A stretch of DNA of 64,000 nt from JBCBKP01 sp038521625 (lineage in GTDB: Bacteria > Planctomycetota > Phycisphaerae > Phycisphaerales > UBA1924): assembly GCA_038521625.1 (NCBI GenBank), contig JBCBKP010000010.1, forward strand, positions 1-64,000, written 5' to 3'. Positions within the stretch are counted from its first letter, which is position 1; each line of letters begins with the position of its first letter. The position numbers and the translations under genes were made by a program. Of the stretch, positions 8,603-17,206 are shown one piece after another. Under the pieces are notes generated by a model, which ran no database searches, was not told the origin of the DNA, and was given only the letters and a program-made list of their open reading frames with translations.

Positions 8603-9589
8603 CTAGATCCCGGGGTCGCGCAACCGCAGGCGGACGAGTTCACGCTGCACCGTCTCGAGCGCCAGGCTCGCTTCCTCGCCGAGCTCGCCCGTCGATTCGA
8701 GCGCGAGCAGCGCGTCGCGGGCCGCCTCGAGCGAGGCCCGATCACCGATCGCGATCAGGGCCTCGATCCGCGGACGCTCCGAGGCCCATGTCGGGCCGGC
8801 CGGCTCCGACGCCTCCGGCTCCGGCGCGAGATCGGCAACCGCCGACTCCGTCTCGGGCCCGGTCGCCGGCGCGGGCACCGCGGACTCGGCCGTCGGCGCC
8901 GCCTCGGCGCGGGGCTCTGACGTCGACAGCCAAAGGTCCTTGGTCCAGCCGGCGGCCGCGGCCAGCAGGAGCACCGTCACGATCGCCGCGATCGCGAGGA
9001 CCGGCATGCCCGAACGCCGCGCCCGGGCCGCCCCTCTCGGCTCGGATTCGGGCTCCAGGTCGACGCTCTGGAACGCATCGGGGGCCGGAGGCTGCAGGCC
9101 AACGGGCGACTCGGTATGAACCACGGGACGATCGAGGGCCGCGGTTGTGGGCTCGCGGAGGCCCGATGGCGGCAGCAGCCCGAGGTGCTGGCGGTCGCGA
9201 TCGATCGTCAGCGGCGAGCTGCAGTTCGAGCAAAGGAATTGGCCGGGCCGAACGGCCGAGCCGCAAGCGTGGCACATCCCGAACAGCTCGGCGATCCCGG
9301 GAGCCCAGCGGGCGAGCGTCCAGAACTGGTTCGTCGACGGCCCGCGGACGACGGTATCGGGCGTGATCACGCCCCGCTCGATCATGCGTTCGATCGTCTC
9401 GAATCGGCAGCCCGGCATGTGCGGGCGGGCCTGATCACGCACGAACCAGGGTCCCATCTCGTCCTGGGAGGCCCGCCGGGACAGGGCGTCGAAGCGACCG
9501 CCGCAACTCCCGCAGGGCTGGTCCGCGCGCGCGAACGCCCCGCAGTATGGGCAGACGGTGCGTCGGACCGGCGCGGCGGGCTCGGGCAT
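8603..9589 (-). CDS. Zinc-ribbon membrane protein of unknown function
   Basis: 328 residues, not recognised as a named family. Two four-cysteine zinc ribbons are visible: Cys13, 16, 26 and 29 (CPYCG, then CGSCG) and a second pair (CHACG, then CSNC) about 100 residues later. Between them a GYF/DUF4339-like stretch (MGPWFVRDQ, GVITPDTVVRGPSTNQFW) suggests a peptide-binding module. A transmembrane helix (VLAIAAIVTVLLLAAAAGW) follows near residue 215, then an Ala/Glu/Pro-rich linker and a helical tail. The frame stays open upstream. The ATG at 9589 is preferred because TACCAT lies 5 bases before it and it leaves 56 bp to the divergent gene. Confidence 0.6.
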   Translation of the reverse strand: MPEPAAPVRRTVCPYCGAFARADQPCGSCGGRFDALSRRASQDEMGPWFVRDQARPHMPGCRFETIERMIERGVITPDTVVRGPSTNQFWTLARWAPGIAELFGMCHACGSAVRPGQFLCSNCSSPLTIDRDRQHLGLLPPSGLREPTTAALDRPVVHTESPVGLQPPAPDAFQSVDLEPESEPRGAARARRSGMPVLAIAAIVTVLLLAAAAGWTKDLWLSTSEPRAEAAPTAESAVPAPATGPETESAVADLAPEPEASEPAGPTWASERPRIEALIAIGDRASLEAARDALLALESTGELGEEASLALETVQRELVRLRLRDPGI

Positions 9590-9594
9590 GCGCG

Positions 9595-9600
9595 ATGGTA
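9595..9600 (-). promoter_or_regulatory. -10-like element for leaderless start of the zinc-ribbon gene
   Basis: TACCAT on the minus strand ends 5 bases before the ATG at 9589. It faces the divergent TACGCT at 9635. Confidence 0.4.
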
Positions 9601-9634
9601 CGGATGCTCGCAGACCGGCCGTCATCACAGCCAA

Positions 9635-9640
9635 TACGCT
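9635..9640 (+). promoter_or_regulatory. -10-like element for leaderless start of the PpiC lipoprotein gene
   Basis: TACGCT ends 5 bases before the ATG at 9646. No Shine-Dalgarno site precedes this ATG. Confidence 0.4.
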
Positions 9641-9645
9641 CCGGC

Positions 9646-10599
9646 ATGGACAGACGGATCCAACGAATGCTCGTGGCCACGGCCGTCGTGATCGGATCGA
9701 CCGCCGGATGTGCGAGCGGACCGACCCAGGGCGAGTCGGCGGTGACGCGGAGATCCGCGTCCGAGACCGTCGCCGTGGTCAACGGCCTGACGATCGACCG
9801 ATCCGAGCTGTTCGAGCCGCTCGCCGAGGCCGCCGGGCGGGCGGTCCTCGATGAGGCGCTCCTCGACAGGCTCCTGGACCGGGAGGCGACGCGGAACGGG
9901 ATCGAGATCACTCCTGCGATGCTCCAGGCCGAGAGCGAGCGTCTCGCCCGGGCTCTGCGCCGCGAATCGGGTCTCGACGCGACATCGGGCGCCGAAGTCG
10001 TCGAACGCCTCCGCCGAGACAGGGGGTTAGGACCGGACCGGTTCGGGCGTCTGCTCCGCCGGAACGCGATCCTGAGGGCGCTCGTCGCCGGCTCGGTGGA
10101 GGTCCGGGAAGACGAGATCCGACTCGCCCATTCGATCCGGCACGGCGAGCGGCACATCGTGCGGGTGCACACGCGAGCGACCGAGCGTGAGGCCGCCGCC
10201 GATCGCGACGAGATCCTCGCCCTTGGGGGCTCCTCGGAGGCGTTCGCGGCGCTGGCCGTCGATCGCTCGGACGACGCCTCGGCCGCCCGGGGTGGGCTGC
10301 TCGATCCGCTGAGCCTCGCCGATCCCGCGTTCCCCCAGACCGTGCGTTCGCTGATCGGCGGGCTCGCCGAGGGCGAGGTCTCGAGTGTCATGGCGCTCGA
10401 CGACGGCTTCGCGGTCGTGCGACTCGAGCGGATGCTGCCGCCCACCGGCGTGCCGCTCGAGGCATCGCGGGCCGAGATCGAGTCGACGCTCCGCGTCCGG
10501 AAAGAGCGGATCGCCGCGGACGACCTGGCCCGCGACCTGCTCCGCTCCGCGGACATCACGGTGCTCTCGGCCCCGCTCCGCTGGTCTCGCGGCCTCTAG
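9646..10599 (+). CDS. Peptidyl-prolyl isomerase (PpiC/SurA-type) lipoprotein
   Basis: 317 residues. The signal peptide ends in a lipobox, VIGSTAGC, so the mature protein is lipid-anchored in the periplasm. A SurA/PrsA-like helical N-domain (VAVVNGLTIDRSELFEPLAEAAG) is followed by a parvulin-like domain around residues 165-280 (RHIVRVHTRATE, GGLLDPLSLADPAFP, DDGFAVVRLERML). The likely role is folding of exported or outer-membrane proteins. The parvulin core is divergent, so it may act as a chaperone without isomerase activity. ATG 9646 is chosen over the upstream open frame because the signal peptide starts here. Confidence 0.8.
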   Translation: MDRRIQRMLVATAVVIGSTAGCASGPTQGESAVTRRSASETVAVVNGLTIDRSELFEPLAEAAGRAVLDEALLDRLLDREATRNGIEITPAMLQAESERLARALRRESGLDATSGAEVVERLRRDRGLGPDRFGRLLRRNAILRALVAGSVEVREDEIRLAHSIRHGERHIVRVHTRATEREAAADRDEILALGGSSEAFAALAVDRSDDASAARGGLLDPLSLADPAFPQTVRSLIGGLAEGEVSSVMALDDGFAVVRLERMLPPTGVPLEASRAEIESTLRVRKERIAADDLARDLLRSADITVLSAPLRWSRGL

Positions 10600-10787
10600 C
10601 GAGGATCGCGGACCACGCCTGGTAGCGCCGTCGCGCGGCGCGCCCGGGGCGAGTCTCCTAATCCGGTCCGGGGATGTCCCGCGCGGAGCCGCACCCATTT
10701 CTGATTGTGGACCGGGCTGTCATCAATGTTCGACCCCCCGACCGTCGATGCCGGACGCGCGGCGGGTGCCGCCAGAGGGAGCCGGTC

Positions 10788-12623
10788 ATGCTGTCGTTCA
10801 TCGGACGCCTGAAACTGGGTACGAAAATCTCCATCGTCGCGGTCGCGCTGCTCGTGGTCGTGGTCTCTGTCAGCTATGCGGTCTTCGTGATGGGGTACCA
10901 GTCCGACGCCCAGAAGGCGATGGTCTCGAAGTCGTCGGCGTTCACCGCGGTCGCCGACCAAGCGAAGGCGCACCAGTCCGCCCTGATCCAGTCGGGCGCC
11001 GTCGACATGCCGACGCTGCTCGAGGAGGCCATCCGGGTCAAGGAGTCGGGCGGGGACGTCCGCGAGACACGGCTCTTCGAGGCGATCCCGGTCGTCGTCG
11101 GCTGGACGACCGCCGGCAACGCCGCCCGCGACGAGGGTCTGGACTTCAAGGTGGTCGCGTTCGACGCCCGGAATCCGGAGAACACCCCGGAGCCCGGCGG
11201 CTTCCGCGAGTCGCTGCTCCGCGACCTCGAGACGCAGGTGAGGGCCGGCGACGGCAAGCAGCTGTCGCGCATCAACACCGCGACCAACAGCATGCACTAC
11301 GTCCGGGCGATCGAGCTCGACGCGAGCTGCATGGTCTGTCACGGCGACCCCGAGGTCTACGACGAGGACGGGGACGGGCTCGACCCGCTGGGCTTCGCCA
11401 TGGAGGGCTGGGCGCCCGGCGACACCCACGGCGCGTACGAGGTCGTCACGCCGCTGGCCCAGCTCGACGCGCAGGTCGCCGGCTTCGTTGGCCAGGGGAT
11501 GATGGTCGCGATCCCGGTCGGCGTGCTCGGGATCGTCGGCCTCGTGATCGCGCTCCGCGCGATGCTCTCGCGGCCGCTCACGCAGCTCGGTCAGGCGCTG
11601 ATCGAGATCGCGGACGGCGATGGCGACCTGACCAAGCGCCTCGACGAGAAGCGGTCCGATGAGATCGGCACCGTCGCCCGCGGGTTCAACCGCTTCGCGA
11701 CCCGGATCCACGACGTCGTATCCGCGGTGAGCGGCGCGACCAACGAGACCGCCGCGGCCTCCGAGGAGATCACGGCCCAGAACGAAGAGATGAGCAGCTC
11801 GCTGGCGACGCAGCGCGGCCAGGTCGAGCAGCTGGCCGCCGCCGCCGAGCAGATGAGCGCCTCGGTCGGCGACGTCGCCCAGACGGCGGCCGACGCCTCC
11901 GGGGCCGCGGAGCGGGCGGGGTCGAGCGCGCAGACCGGCGAGAAGTCGGTGGGCAACACCGTCGAAGGCATGAACCAGATCGCCGGCGCGGTGAACGAGA
12001 CCTCGCAGGCCATCGAGCAGCTGGGCGCCCAGTCCGACCGCATCGGCGAGGCCGTCGGCGTCATCAACGACATCGCCGAGCAGACCAACCTGCTCGCCCT
12101 CAACGCCGCGATCGAGGCCGCCCGCGCCGGCGAGCACGGACGCGGCTTCGCCGTCGTCGCCGACGAGGTCCGCAAGCTCGCCGACCGCACGACCGAGGCG
12201 ACCGACGAGATCCGCCAGGTCATCGGCGCGATCCAGTCGGGGACGACGGTCGCGCTCGAGAAGATGACCGGCGGTCGCGAGAAGGTCGAGGAAGGCCTGC
12301 AGAAGGCGAACGAGTCCGGCGAGTCGCTCCGCGAGATCCTCGAGGCGACCGAGGAGGTCCGCAAGATGATCGCGGGCATCGCCGCGGCCTGCGAGGAGCA
12401 GAACAGCGCGAGCTCGGGCATCGCGGAGACCTCGGCCGACATGCGGCGGGCCTTCGAGGCATCGGCGGTCGGGGCGGAGGAGACCGCCGCGGCCACCCAG
12501 CAGGTCGCCATGAAGGCCTCGGCGCTCCGAGACGAGATCCGCCGGTTCAAGATCGACCCGTCGGTGATCGGCCAGCCCGCGGCGCCGCAGGCGGTCGCGA
12601 GCCCGGCCCCCGAAGAGTCCTGA
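10788..12623 (+). CDS. Methyl-accepting chemotaxis protein with periplasmic c-type haem sensor domain
   Basis: 611 residues. Transmembrane helices lie at 13-35 and 236-258. The periplasmic domain between them resembles the Tll0287-like/DUF3365 family and contains one c-type haem motif, CMVCH, at 181-185. A HAMP domain (about 258-310) and a cytoplasmic signalling domain follow, with the conserved hairpin tip EQTNLLALNAAIEAARAGEH near 431-450. By family knowledge it should sense redox state or a haem ligand such as oxygen or NO and signal to CheA/CheW. No other chemotaxis gene is in the window. The ATG at 10788 has AGAGGGAG 6 bases upstream. Its stop codon abuts that of the convergent hydrolase gene. 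Confidence 0.93.
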   Translation: MLSFIGRLKLGTKISIVAVALLVVVVSVSYAVFVMGYQSDAQKAMVSKSSAFTAVADQAKAHQSALIQSGAVDMPTLLEEAIRVKESGGDVRETRLFEAIPVVVGWTTAGNAARDEGLDFKVVAFDARNPENTPEPGGFRESLLRDLETQVRAGDGKQLSRINTATNSMHYVRAIELDASCMVCHGDPEVYDEDGDGLDPLGFAMEGWAPGDTHGAYEVVTPLAQLDAQVAGFVGQGMMVAIPVGVLGIVGLVIALRAMLSRPLTQLGQALIEIADGDGDLTKRLDEKRSDEIGTVARGFNRFATRIHDVVSAVSGATNETAAASEEITAQNEEMSSSLATQRGQVEQLAAAAEQMSASVGDVAQTAADASGAAERAGSSAQTGEKSVGNTVEGMNQIAGAVNETSQAIEQLGAQSDRIGEAVGVINDIAEQTNLLALNAAIEAARAGEHGRGFAVVADEVRKLADRTTEATDEIRQVIGAIQSGTTVALEKMTGGREKVEEGLQKANESGESLREILEATEEVRKMIAGIAAACEEQNSASSGIAETSADMRRAFEASAVGAEETAAATQQVAMKASALRDEIRRFKIDPSVIGQPAAPQAVASPAPEES

Positions 12624-13499
12624 TCAGCCGCCGCGCCAGTCCTCGAGGAACCGCAGGACCCGAGACCGCACGGTCTGCTCCAGCAGCAGGCCGTTGTGGT
12701 CTGCGCCGGGCTCGATGTGGAACTCCGTCGGGACGCCCGCCGACTCCGCCGCGTCGCGGAGGATCCCGGCGTGTCGCTTGTTGACGATGCCGTCCGAATC
12801 GCCGTGCACGATCAGGAGCGGCCGGTCGCCGAGTGCGGCGACCGCCTCGGCCGGCGCCGAGCCGCCGGGCATGACGACGGCGCCGAGGAGCGGGACGTAG
12901 TCCGACGCGACGGCGGGGAACGAGCTGAATCCGGCGCACAGGACGACCGCCGAGATGCCCTCCTGACGCGCCGCGACGTTCGAGCCGATCGCGGCGCCCA
13001 GGCTGAAGCCCAGGAGCGCGACGCGGTCCCGGACGACGTCCTCACGGGAGAGCAGATACTCGTACGCCGCGAGCCCGTCGTCGATGAAGTCCTCGCGGTT
13101 TCGCAGGCGCGGGGATCGGTCGCTCCGCCCGTAGTCGCGGTAGTCGAAGAGCAGGACGTTGTACCCGTGCGCCGCGAGCCACGAGACGAACGGCTCGTGC
13201 TCGGGGATCGCGCCGGCGTTCCCGTGCGTGTGGAGAACCGTCGGGGCCGGCCCCTCGACGCCCCGGGCCGGGATGAACCAGCCGTGGAGCGTGAGCCCGT
13301 CGCTCGTCGGGAAGCTCACGTCCTCATAGGGATCGGGCGTCGGGAACTCCGCCCGGCTCGGGTAGTAGACAAGCATGTGCTCGAGGAGCCCGGTGAAGCC
13401 CATCATCGAGACCAGGCCCACGATCGACACGAGGGCGATCGCCGCGGTGCGGAGCGGCCGGCTTCGTCTCTTGGGGCTCGCGCCGGTGTCATCGGTCAA
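12624..13499 (-). CDS. Membrane-anchored alpha/beta hydrolase (BEM46/YqiA-type)
   Basis: 291 residues from a TTG at 13499 that overlaps the RNase Y stop as TTGA. The N-terminal hydrophobic segment (TAAIALVSIVGLVSMMGF, about residues 18-35) supports that start. The first in-frame ATG (13406) would remove most of it. The fold shows the oxyanion region HTHGNAGAIPEHEPFV, the nucleophile elbow GFSLGAAIGSN, the acid in IVHGDSDGIVNK and His in GADHNGLLL. Substrates cannot be predicted. The family is usually called a peptidase or esterase without good evidence. Translational coupling to rny is likely. Confidence 0.8.
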   Translation of the reverse strand: MTDDTGASPKRRSRPLRTAAIALVSIVGLVSMMGFTGLLEHMLVYYPSRAEFPTPDPYEDVSFPTSDGLTLHGWFIPARGVEGPAPTVLHTHGNAGAIPEHEPFVSWLAAHGYNVLLFDYRDYGRSDRSPRLRNREDFIDDGLAAYEYLLSREDVVRDRVALLGFSLGAAIGSNVAARQEGISAVVLCAGFSSFPAVASDYVPLLGAVVMPGGSAPAEAVAALGDRPLLIVHGDSDGIVNKRHAGILRDAAESAGVPTEFHIEPGADHNGLLLEQTVRSRVLRFLEDWRGG

Positions 13500-15115
13500 C
13501 GCGCGATCTCGATCGCCCGGGTCTCGCGGAGGACGGTGACCTTGATCTCGCCGGGGAAGGTCATCTCGTCGCTGACGCGCTTGGCGATCTCGTGGGCGAT
13601 CAGGTAGGCCTCGTCGTCGTTGACCCGGTCGGCGTCGATCATCACGCGCACCTCGCGTCCGGCCTGGATCGCGTGCGCCTCGATGACGCCGGGCTGCGAC
13701 AGCGCCAGGTCCTGGAGATCGTTGAGGCGCTGGACGTAACGCTCCATCGACTCCCGCCTCGCACCGGGGCGGGCGCTGCTCACGGCGTCGGCCGCCATGA
13801 CGATCGGTGTGTAGAAGGTGGTCGACGGGATGTCGCCGTGGTGTCCGCCGATCGCGTTGAGGACCGCCTCGGACTTCTCGCCGTGCTGACGGGCGAAGTC
13901 CATTCCGATCTTCGGGTGGCCGCCCTCCATCTCGTGGTCCATCGCCTTGCCGATGTCGTGGAGGAACCCGCAGCGTCGCGCGAGCTTGCCGTCGAGCCCG
14001 AGCTGATCGGCGATGATCTGGCTGAGGTACGCGACCTCGACCGAGTGCCTCAGCACGTTCTGGCCGAAGCTCGTGCGGTAGTGCAGCTTGCCCATCGCCT
14101 CGACGATCTTCCCGTTCAGCCCGCCGAGGTTCACCTCGAGCGCCGTGTCCTTGCCCGCTTTCTGGACTTTCTTGTCGATCTCTTTCTGGGTCTTCTCGAC
14201 GATCTCCTCGATGCGCGACGGGTGCATCCGCCCGTCGGCGATGAGCTTCTCGAGAGCCTCGACCGCGACGGCCTGACGCACCTTGTCGAAGCACGAGACG
14301 ACGATGACGCCCGGGGTGTCGTCGACGATGATGTCGGCGCCGGTCGCCTTCTCGAACGCCCGGATGTTCCGGCCCTCGCGCCCGATGATCCGGCCCTTCA
14401 TGTCGTCCGACGGGATCGCGACCGATCGCACGGTGCTCTCGCCGGTGTGCTCGGTGGCGTAGCGCTGCACGGCCATGAGCGTGATCTCGCGGGCCTGCTC
14501 CTTGGCCTGTTCTTCTGCCTCCTCGGTGACCCTTCGCACGACCTTGGCGACATCGAGCCTGGCGCTCTCCTCGACCCGGCGAAGCACCTCGTCCCGCGCC
14601 TCGTCGCGAGCCAGCCCCGAGACGCGCTCGAGCTCGCTGTCGAGCTTCGACGCCCGCTCGGCGGCCTCGCGCTCGAGCACCGCCAGCTCGTCTTCCCGCC
14701 CGGAGAGCCGGTCGGCCCGCTTCTCCAGATCGCGCTGGCGGCGCTCCTGCTCGTCCTCCTTGCGGTCGAACGCGTCCTCCCGTTTGCTCAGCCGGCGCTC
14801 GGCCTCCCGGAGCTCCTTCCGGGATACGTCGAGTTCACGATCGACCTCATCGCGCCGCGCCAGGGCTTCCTTCTCCGCCTGGAGCCGGACGCGCTCGATC
14901 TCGGTCTTGGCCGTCTCCTCGGCCTGCTGCCGGATCCGCTCGGCTTCGAGCTTGGCGCCGGCGATCGTCTTGCCCGTCAGGACGCGACCGATGAGCAGAC
15001 CGGCGACGACTCCGAACGCCAGCAACACCGAGGAGGTCAGCACGAGGTGAAACAGCTCGTACTGCCCCGTTGCCCCGCCGCCGGCCGCCTGGGCCAGGGT
15101 CGTGAACCAAGCCAT
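13496..15115 (-). CDS. rny: Ribonuclease Y
   Basis: Membrane-anchored endoribonuclease that initiates mRNA decay. 539 residues with the family order: an N-terminal transmembrane helix (about 23-44), a long charged coiled coil (about 50-200), a KH domain (about 220-290, IIGREGRNIRAFEKATGADI), an HD phosphohydrolase domain (GFLHDIGKAMDHEMEGGHP) and a conserved C-terminal domain. The ATG at 15115 is taken. A TTG two codons earlier is also possible. Length and motifs are complete. Confidence 0.97.
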   Translation of the reverse strand: MAWFTTLAQAAGGGATGQYELFHLVLTSSVLLAFGVVAGLLIGRVLTGKTIAGAKLEAERIRQQAEETAKTEIERVRLQAEKEALARRDEVDRELDVSRKELREAERRLSKREDAFDRKEDEQERRQRDLEKRADRLSGREDELAVLEREAAERASKLDSELERVSGLARDEARDEVLRRVEESARLDVAKVVRRVTEEAEEQAKEQAREITLMAVQRYATEHTGESTVRSVAIPSDDMKGRIIGREGRNIRAFEKATGADIIVDDTPGVIVVSCFDKVRQAVAVEALEKLIADGRMHPSRIEEIVEKTQKEIDKKVQKAGKDTALEVNLGGLNGKIVEAMGKLHYRTSFGQNVLRHSVEVAYLSQIIADQLGLDGKLARRCGFLHDIGKAMDHEMEGGHPKIGMDFARQHGEKSEAVLNAIGGHHGDIPSTTFYTPIVMAADAVSSARPGARRESMERYVQRLNDLQDLALSQPGVIEAHAIQAGREVRVMIDADRVNDDEAYLIAHEIAKRVSDEMTFPGEIKVTVLRETRAIEIAR

Positions 15116-15326
15116 GGACAACCCCCGGGCGGCTGCCGCCCGGCTGCTCGCGTCCGGTGCCCGACCCGGCGATCGGGCCGGGGGCGTGGTCGGTGCGATC
15201 CGCCCCGGGGGCGGTCCGCCTGTTCGAACGCCGGGAGGTCGGCATCGCCCGATATCGGGGGCGCCGAGCGTCCACGGGACGCGAAGGATTCAAACTGATC
15301 TGCGGGCAACGCCTGCCCGACGAACA

Positions 15327-15336
15327 ATGTTAGCCT
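15327..15336. promoter_or_regulatory. Candidate bidirectional promoter core between rny and the lipoprotein gene
   Basis: TAACAT on the minus strand (15327-15332) and TAGCCT on the plus strand (15331-15336) overlap by two bases. The plus element would start RNA near 15343, past the ATG at 15340. This supports the TTG at 15385 as the real start of the lipoprotein. The minus element would give rny a leader of about 200 bases. Confidence 0.35.
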
Positions 15337-15384
15337 CGGATGAACAGACGACCCCGTCCGACCCGAACGAAAGGGAGCCAAGCG

Positions 15385-16233
15385 TTGCCTGGAAGAGCCC
15401 AGCATCTCGCCGCCAGCCTCGGGCTATGCATGATCCTGACAGCCGCGGGCTGCGAGGGCCCCTCGATCCTCGAGCGGATCCAGTCGAACGTCGAGACGCT
15501 CGACATCACGCCGGACGACCTCGAGGAGCGGCTGGCGCCGTTCGAGCGGATCGCCCTGGTGGTCGAGAACCCCAGGGGGAGCGTGCGCGTCGCGACGAGC
15601 GCCCGCTACGACCCCGAGATCAAGATCAGATGGATCTGGGGCTCCGACATGGACGGGCGAGCGCGCGACACACCGCCGCTCCAGTACCGCTTCGCGGTCG
15701 AGCCGGGCCCCGACGGGCGCGGCGCGCTCCGCGTCACCGGGTTCGATCGCTCGGGCGGACGCAACGAGGGGCGCGGGGACCTGTTCATCGAACTGCCGCG
15801 GCTGGACGGGCTCGAGGTCCGGAACGCCGGCGGGCCTGTGGTGCTCGACGGGGTCACCGGCGCGGTGACTGTCGTGAATCGTTCGATCGAGGGCGAGGCG
15901 GCTCGGATCGAGTGGAAGACCGGCGAGCCCGTCGTCGGGCCGGTCGCCCTGACGACCGATCGCGGGCGCGTCAGCGTGGCGATGCCGGCCGGCGGCGCTC
16001 TCGATCTCGACCTGGCGACCGAGGCGGGCAAGGCGTCGTTCGCGACCAGACAAGGTCGCGTGCGGGACGTGCGTGCCGGCGACGGCATGTGGCGCGGCAG
16101 CTGGAACGACGGCATCGGGCCGATGCTCGTCCGCTCCGGCGGTGGCGACGTCACGGTTTTGGTGATGGAACGCCCGCTGACTCACGCGTTCGCGGACCGC
16201 TTCACGCCGGTCCGCGGCGAGTCTCGCCGGTAA
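15385..16233 (+). CDS. Lipoprotein with DUF4097-like beta-helical domain
   Basis: 282 residues from a TTG with AAAGGGAG 7 bases upstream. An ATG at 15340 is an alternative. The signal peptide ends in the lipobox ILTAAGC. The rest is rich in short beta strands in a repeating pattern (DGLEVRNAGGPVVLDGVTGA, GPVALTTDRGRVSVAMPAGG), as in DUF4097/DUF2807 putative auto-transporter adhesin-like folds. Function is unknown. It is convergent with the PilZ gene, 14 bp apart. Confidence 0.65.
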   Translation: MPGRAQHLAASLGLCMILTAAGCEGPSILERIQSNVETLDITPDDLEERLAPFERIALVVENPRGSVRVATSARYDPEIKIRWIWGSDMDGRARDTPPLQYRFAVEPGPDGRGALRVTGFDRSGGRNEGRGDLFIELPRLDGLEVRNAGGPVVLDGVTGAVTVVNRSIEGEAARIEWKTGEPVVGPVALTTDRGRVSVAMPAGGALDLDLATEAGKASFATRQGRVRDVRAGDGMWRGSWNDGIGPMLVRSGGGDVTVLVMERPLTHAFADRFTPVRGESRR

Positions 16234-16247
16234 TCGCTCGTTCCGGG

Positions 16248-17093
16248 TCAGGCCGCGCGGGCGCTCGAGTCGCGGAGGAACGCCATGTAGCGTTCGATCT
16301 GCGCGAGCACGAAGTCGCGGTGACCGTTGCCGAACGCGAACTCGAACGCGACGCCGGCGTGCAGCGAGCGTGAGCTGTCGATGTGCGAGTGGGCGATCCG
16401 GGTCGTCAGCTCGAGCGGGGCCGGCACGGCCGGGCGGAGGTCGAGCCGCGTCCAGAGCATGCGGGCATCGGCAAAAGCACCCACGTGCTCCGGCGGCACG
16501 ATAATCCCGAGGCCGCCGCCGCCGATGTTCGCCAGGTAGGCCGCCAGTTTCGCGCCCACGTCCGGGAGGAGCTCCGGGCCGTCCTCCACGGTGCCCGACT
16601 CGATCGCGGCCTTGATGCGGGCGCGGCACGCGTGCTCGGCCGTGAGAGCCGAGAGCGGGTCGCGGAGGGGCCAGACGCTGACCTCCGGCAGGTGGAGCTC
16701 GGCCGTCGAGATCCGGTGCTGTGCACGTCGCGTGCAGCGCTCGACGCGCTCGGGCAGTTCGAGCCGGATCTTGTCGTTCTGGACGTGCTCGACCACCGAG
16801 CGGAACATCCACCGGTTCTGCCCGATCGTCATCGCGGCGACGATGCGCGTGCCCGGCTCGAGCTCGATTCGGCGGCCGAGGGCGCCGGCGGACTCGGTCT
16901 CGACGAAACGGTCGGCCACTCGGAGCAGACGAACGCGCCAGATGAGATCGGCGCCGGCGAGAGGCTCGGTCCCAGGCTCGAGTCGCGCGTTGCCCTGGCC
17001 GCGGTCGACCGCGATCTCGATGCCGCCACCGCGCTCGCAGATCTGACGCAGGCCGTCACGCCATCGCTCGGTTCTCGATCGGGCGGCGGGCAA
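16248..17093 (-). CDS. PilZ / YcgR-like c-di-GMP-binding protein
   Basis: 281 residues from a TTG with GAGGAG 7 bases upstream. No in-frame ATG exists nearby. An N-terminal YcgR-like beta domain (LIWRVRLLRVADRFVETESAG, RIVAAMTIGQNRWMFRS) is followed by a PilZ domain. Its RxxxR motif is in CTRRAQHRIS and its second motif reads NIGGGGLG where the family consensus is [D/N]xSxxG, so serine is replaced by glycine. Such proteins couple c-di-GMP to motility or polysaccharide output. It lies 113 bp after the transglutaminase gene and may be the last gene of the scpB operon. Confidence 0.7.
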   Translation of the reverse strand: MPAARSRTERWRDGLRQICERGGGIEIAVDRGQGNARLEPGTEPLAGADLIWRVRLLRVADRFVETESAGALGRRIELEPGTRIVAAMTIGQNRWMFRSVVEHVQNDKIRLELPERVERCTRRAQHRISTAELHLPEVSVWPLRDPLSALTAEHACRARIKAAIESGTVEDGPELLPDVGAKLAAYLANIGGGGLGIIVPPEHVGAFADARMLWTRLDLRPAVPAPLELTTRIAHSHIDSSRSLHAGVAFEFAFGNGHRDFVLAQIERYMAFLRDSSARAA

Positions 17094-17206
17094 TTCGATG
17101 CTCCTCGACAGACGACAGGGACCGTGTCGAGACTTCGGCCGTCCTCGAGAAGCACTTGATCGGAGCCCGCGATCGGGCGGGCCGATCCGCCGGAAATGGG
17201 GGGCGA

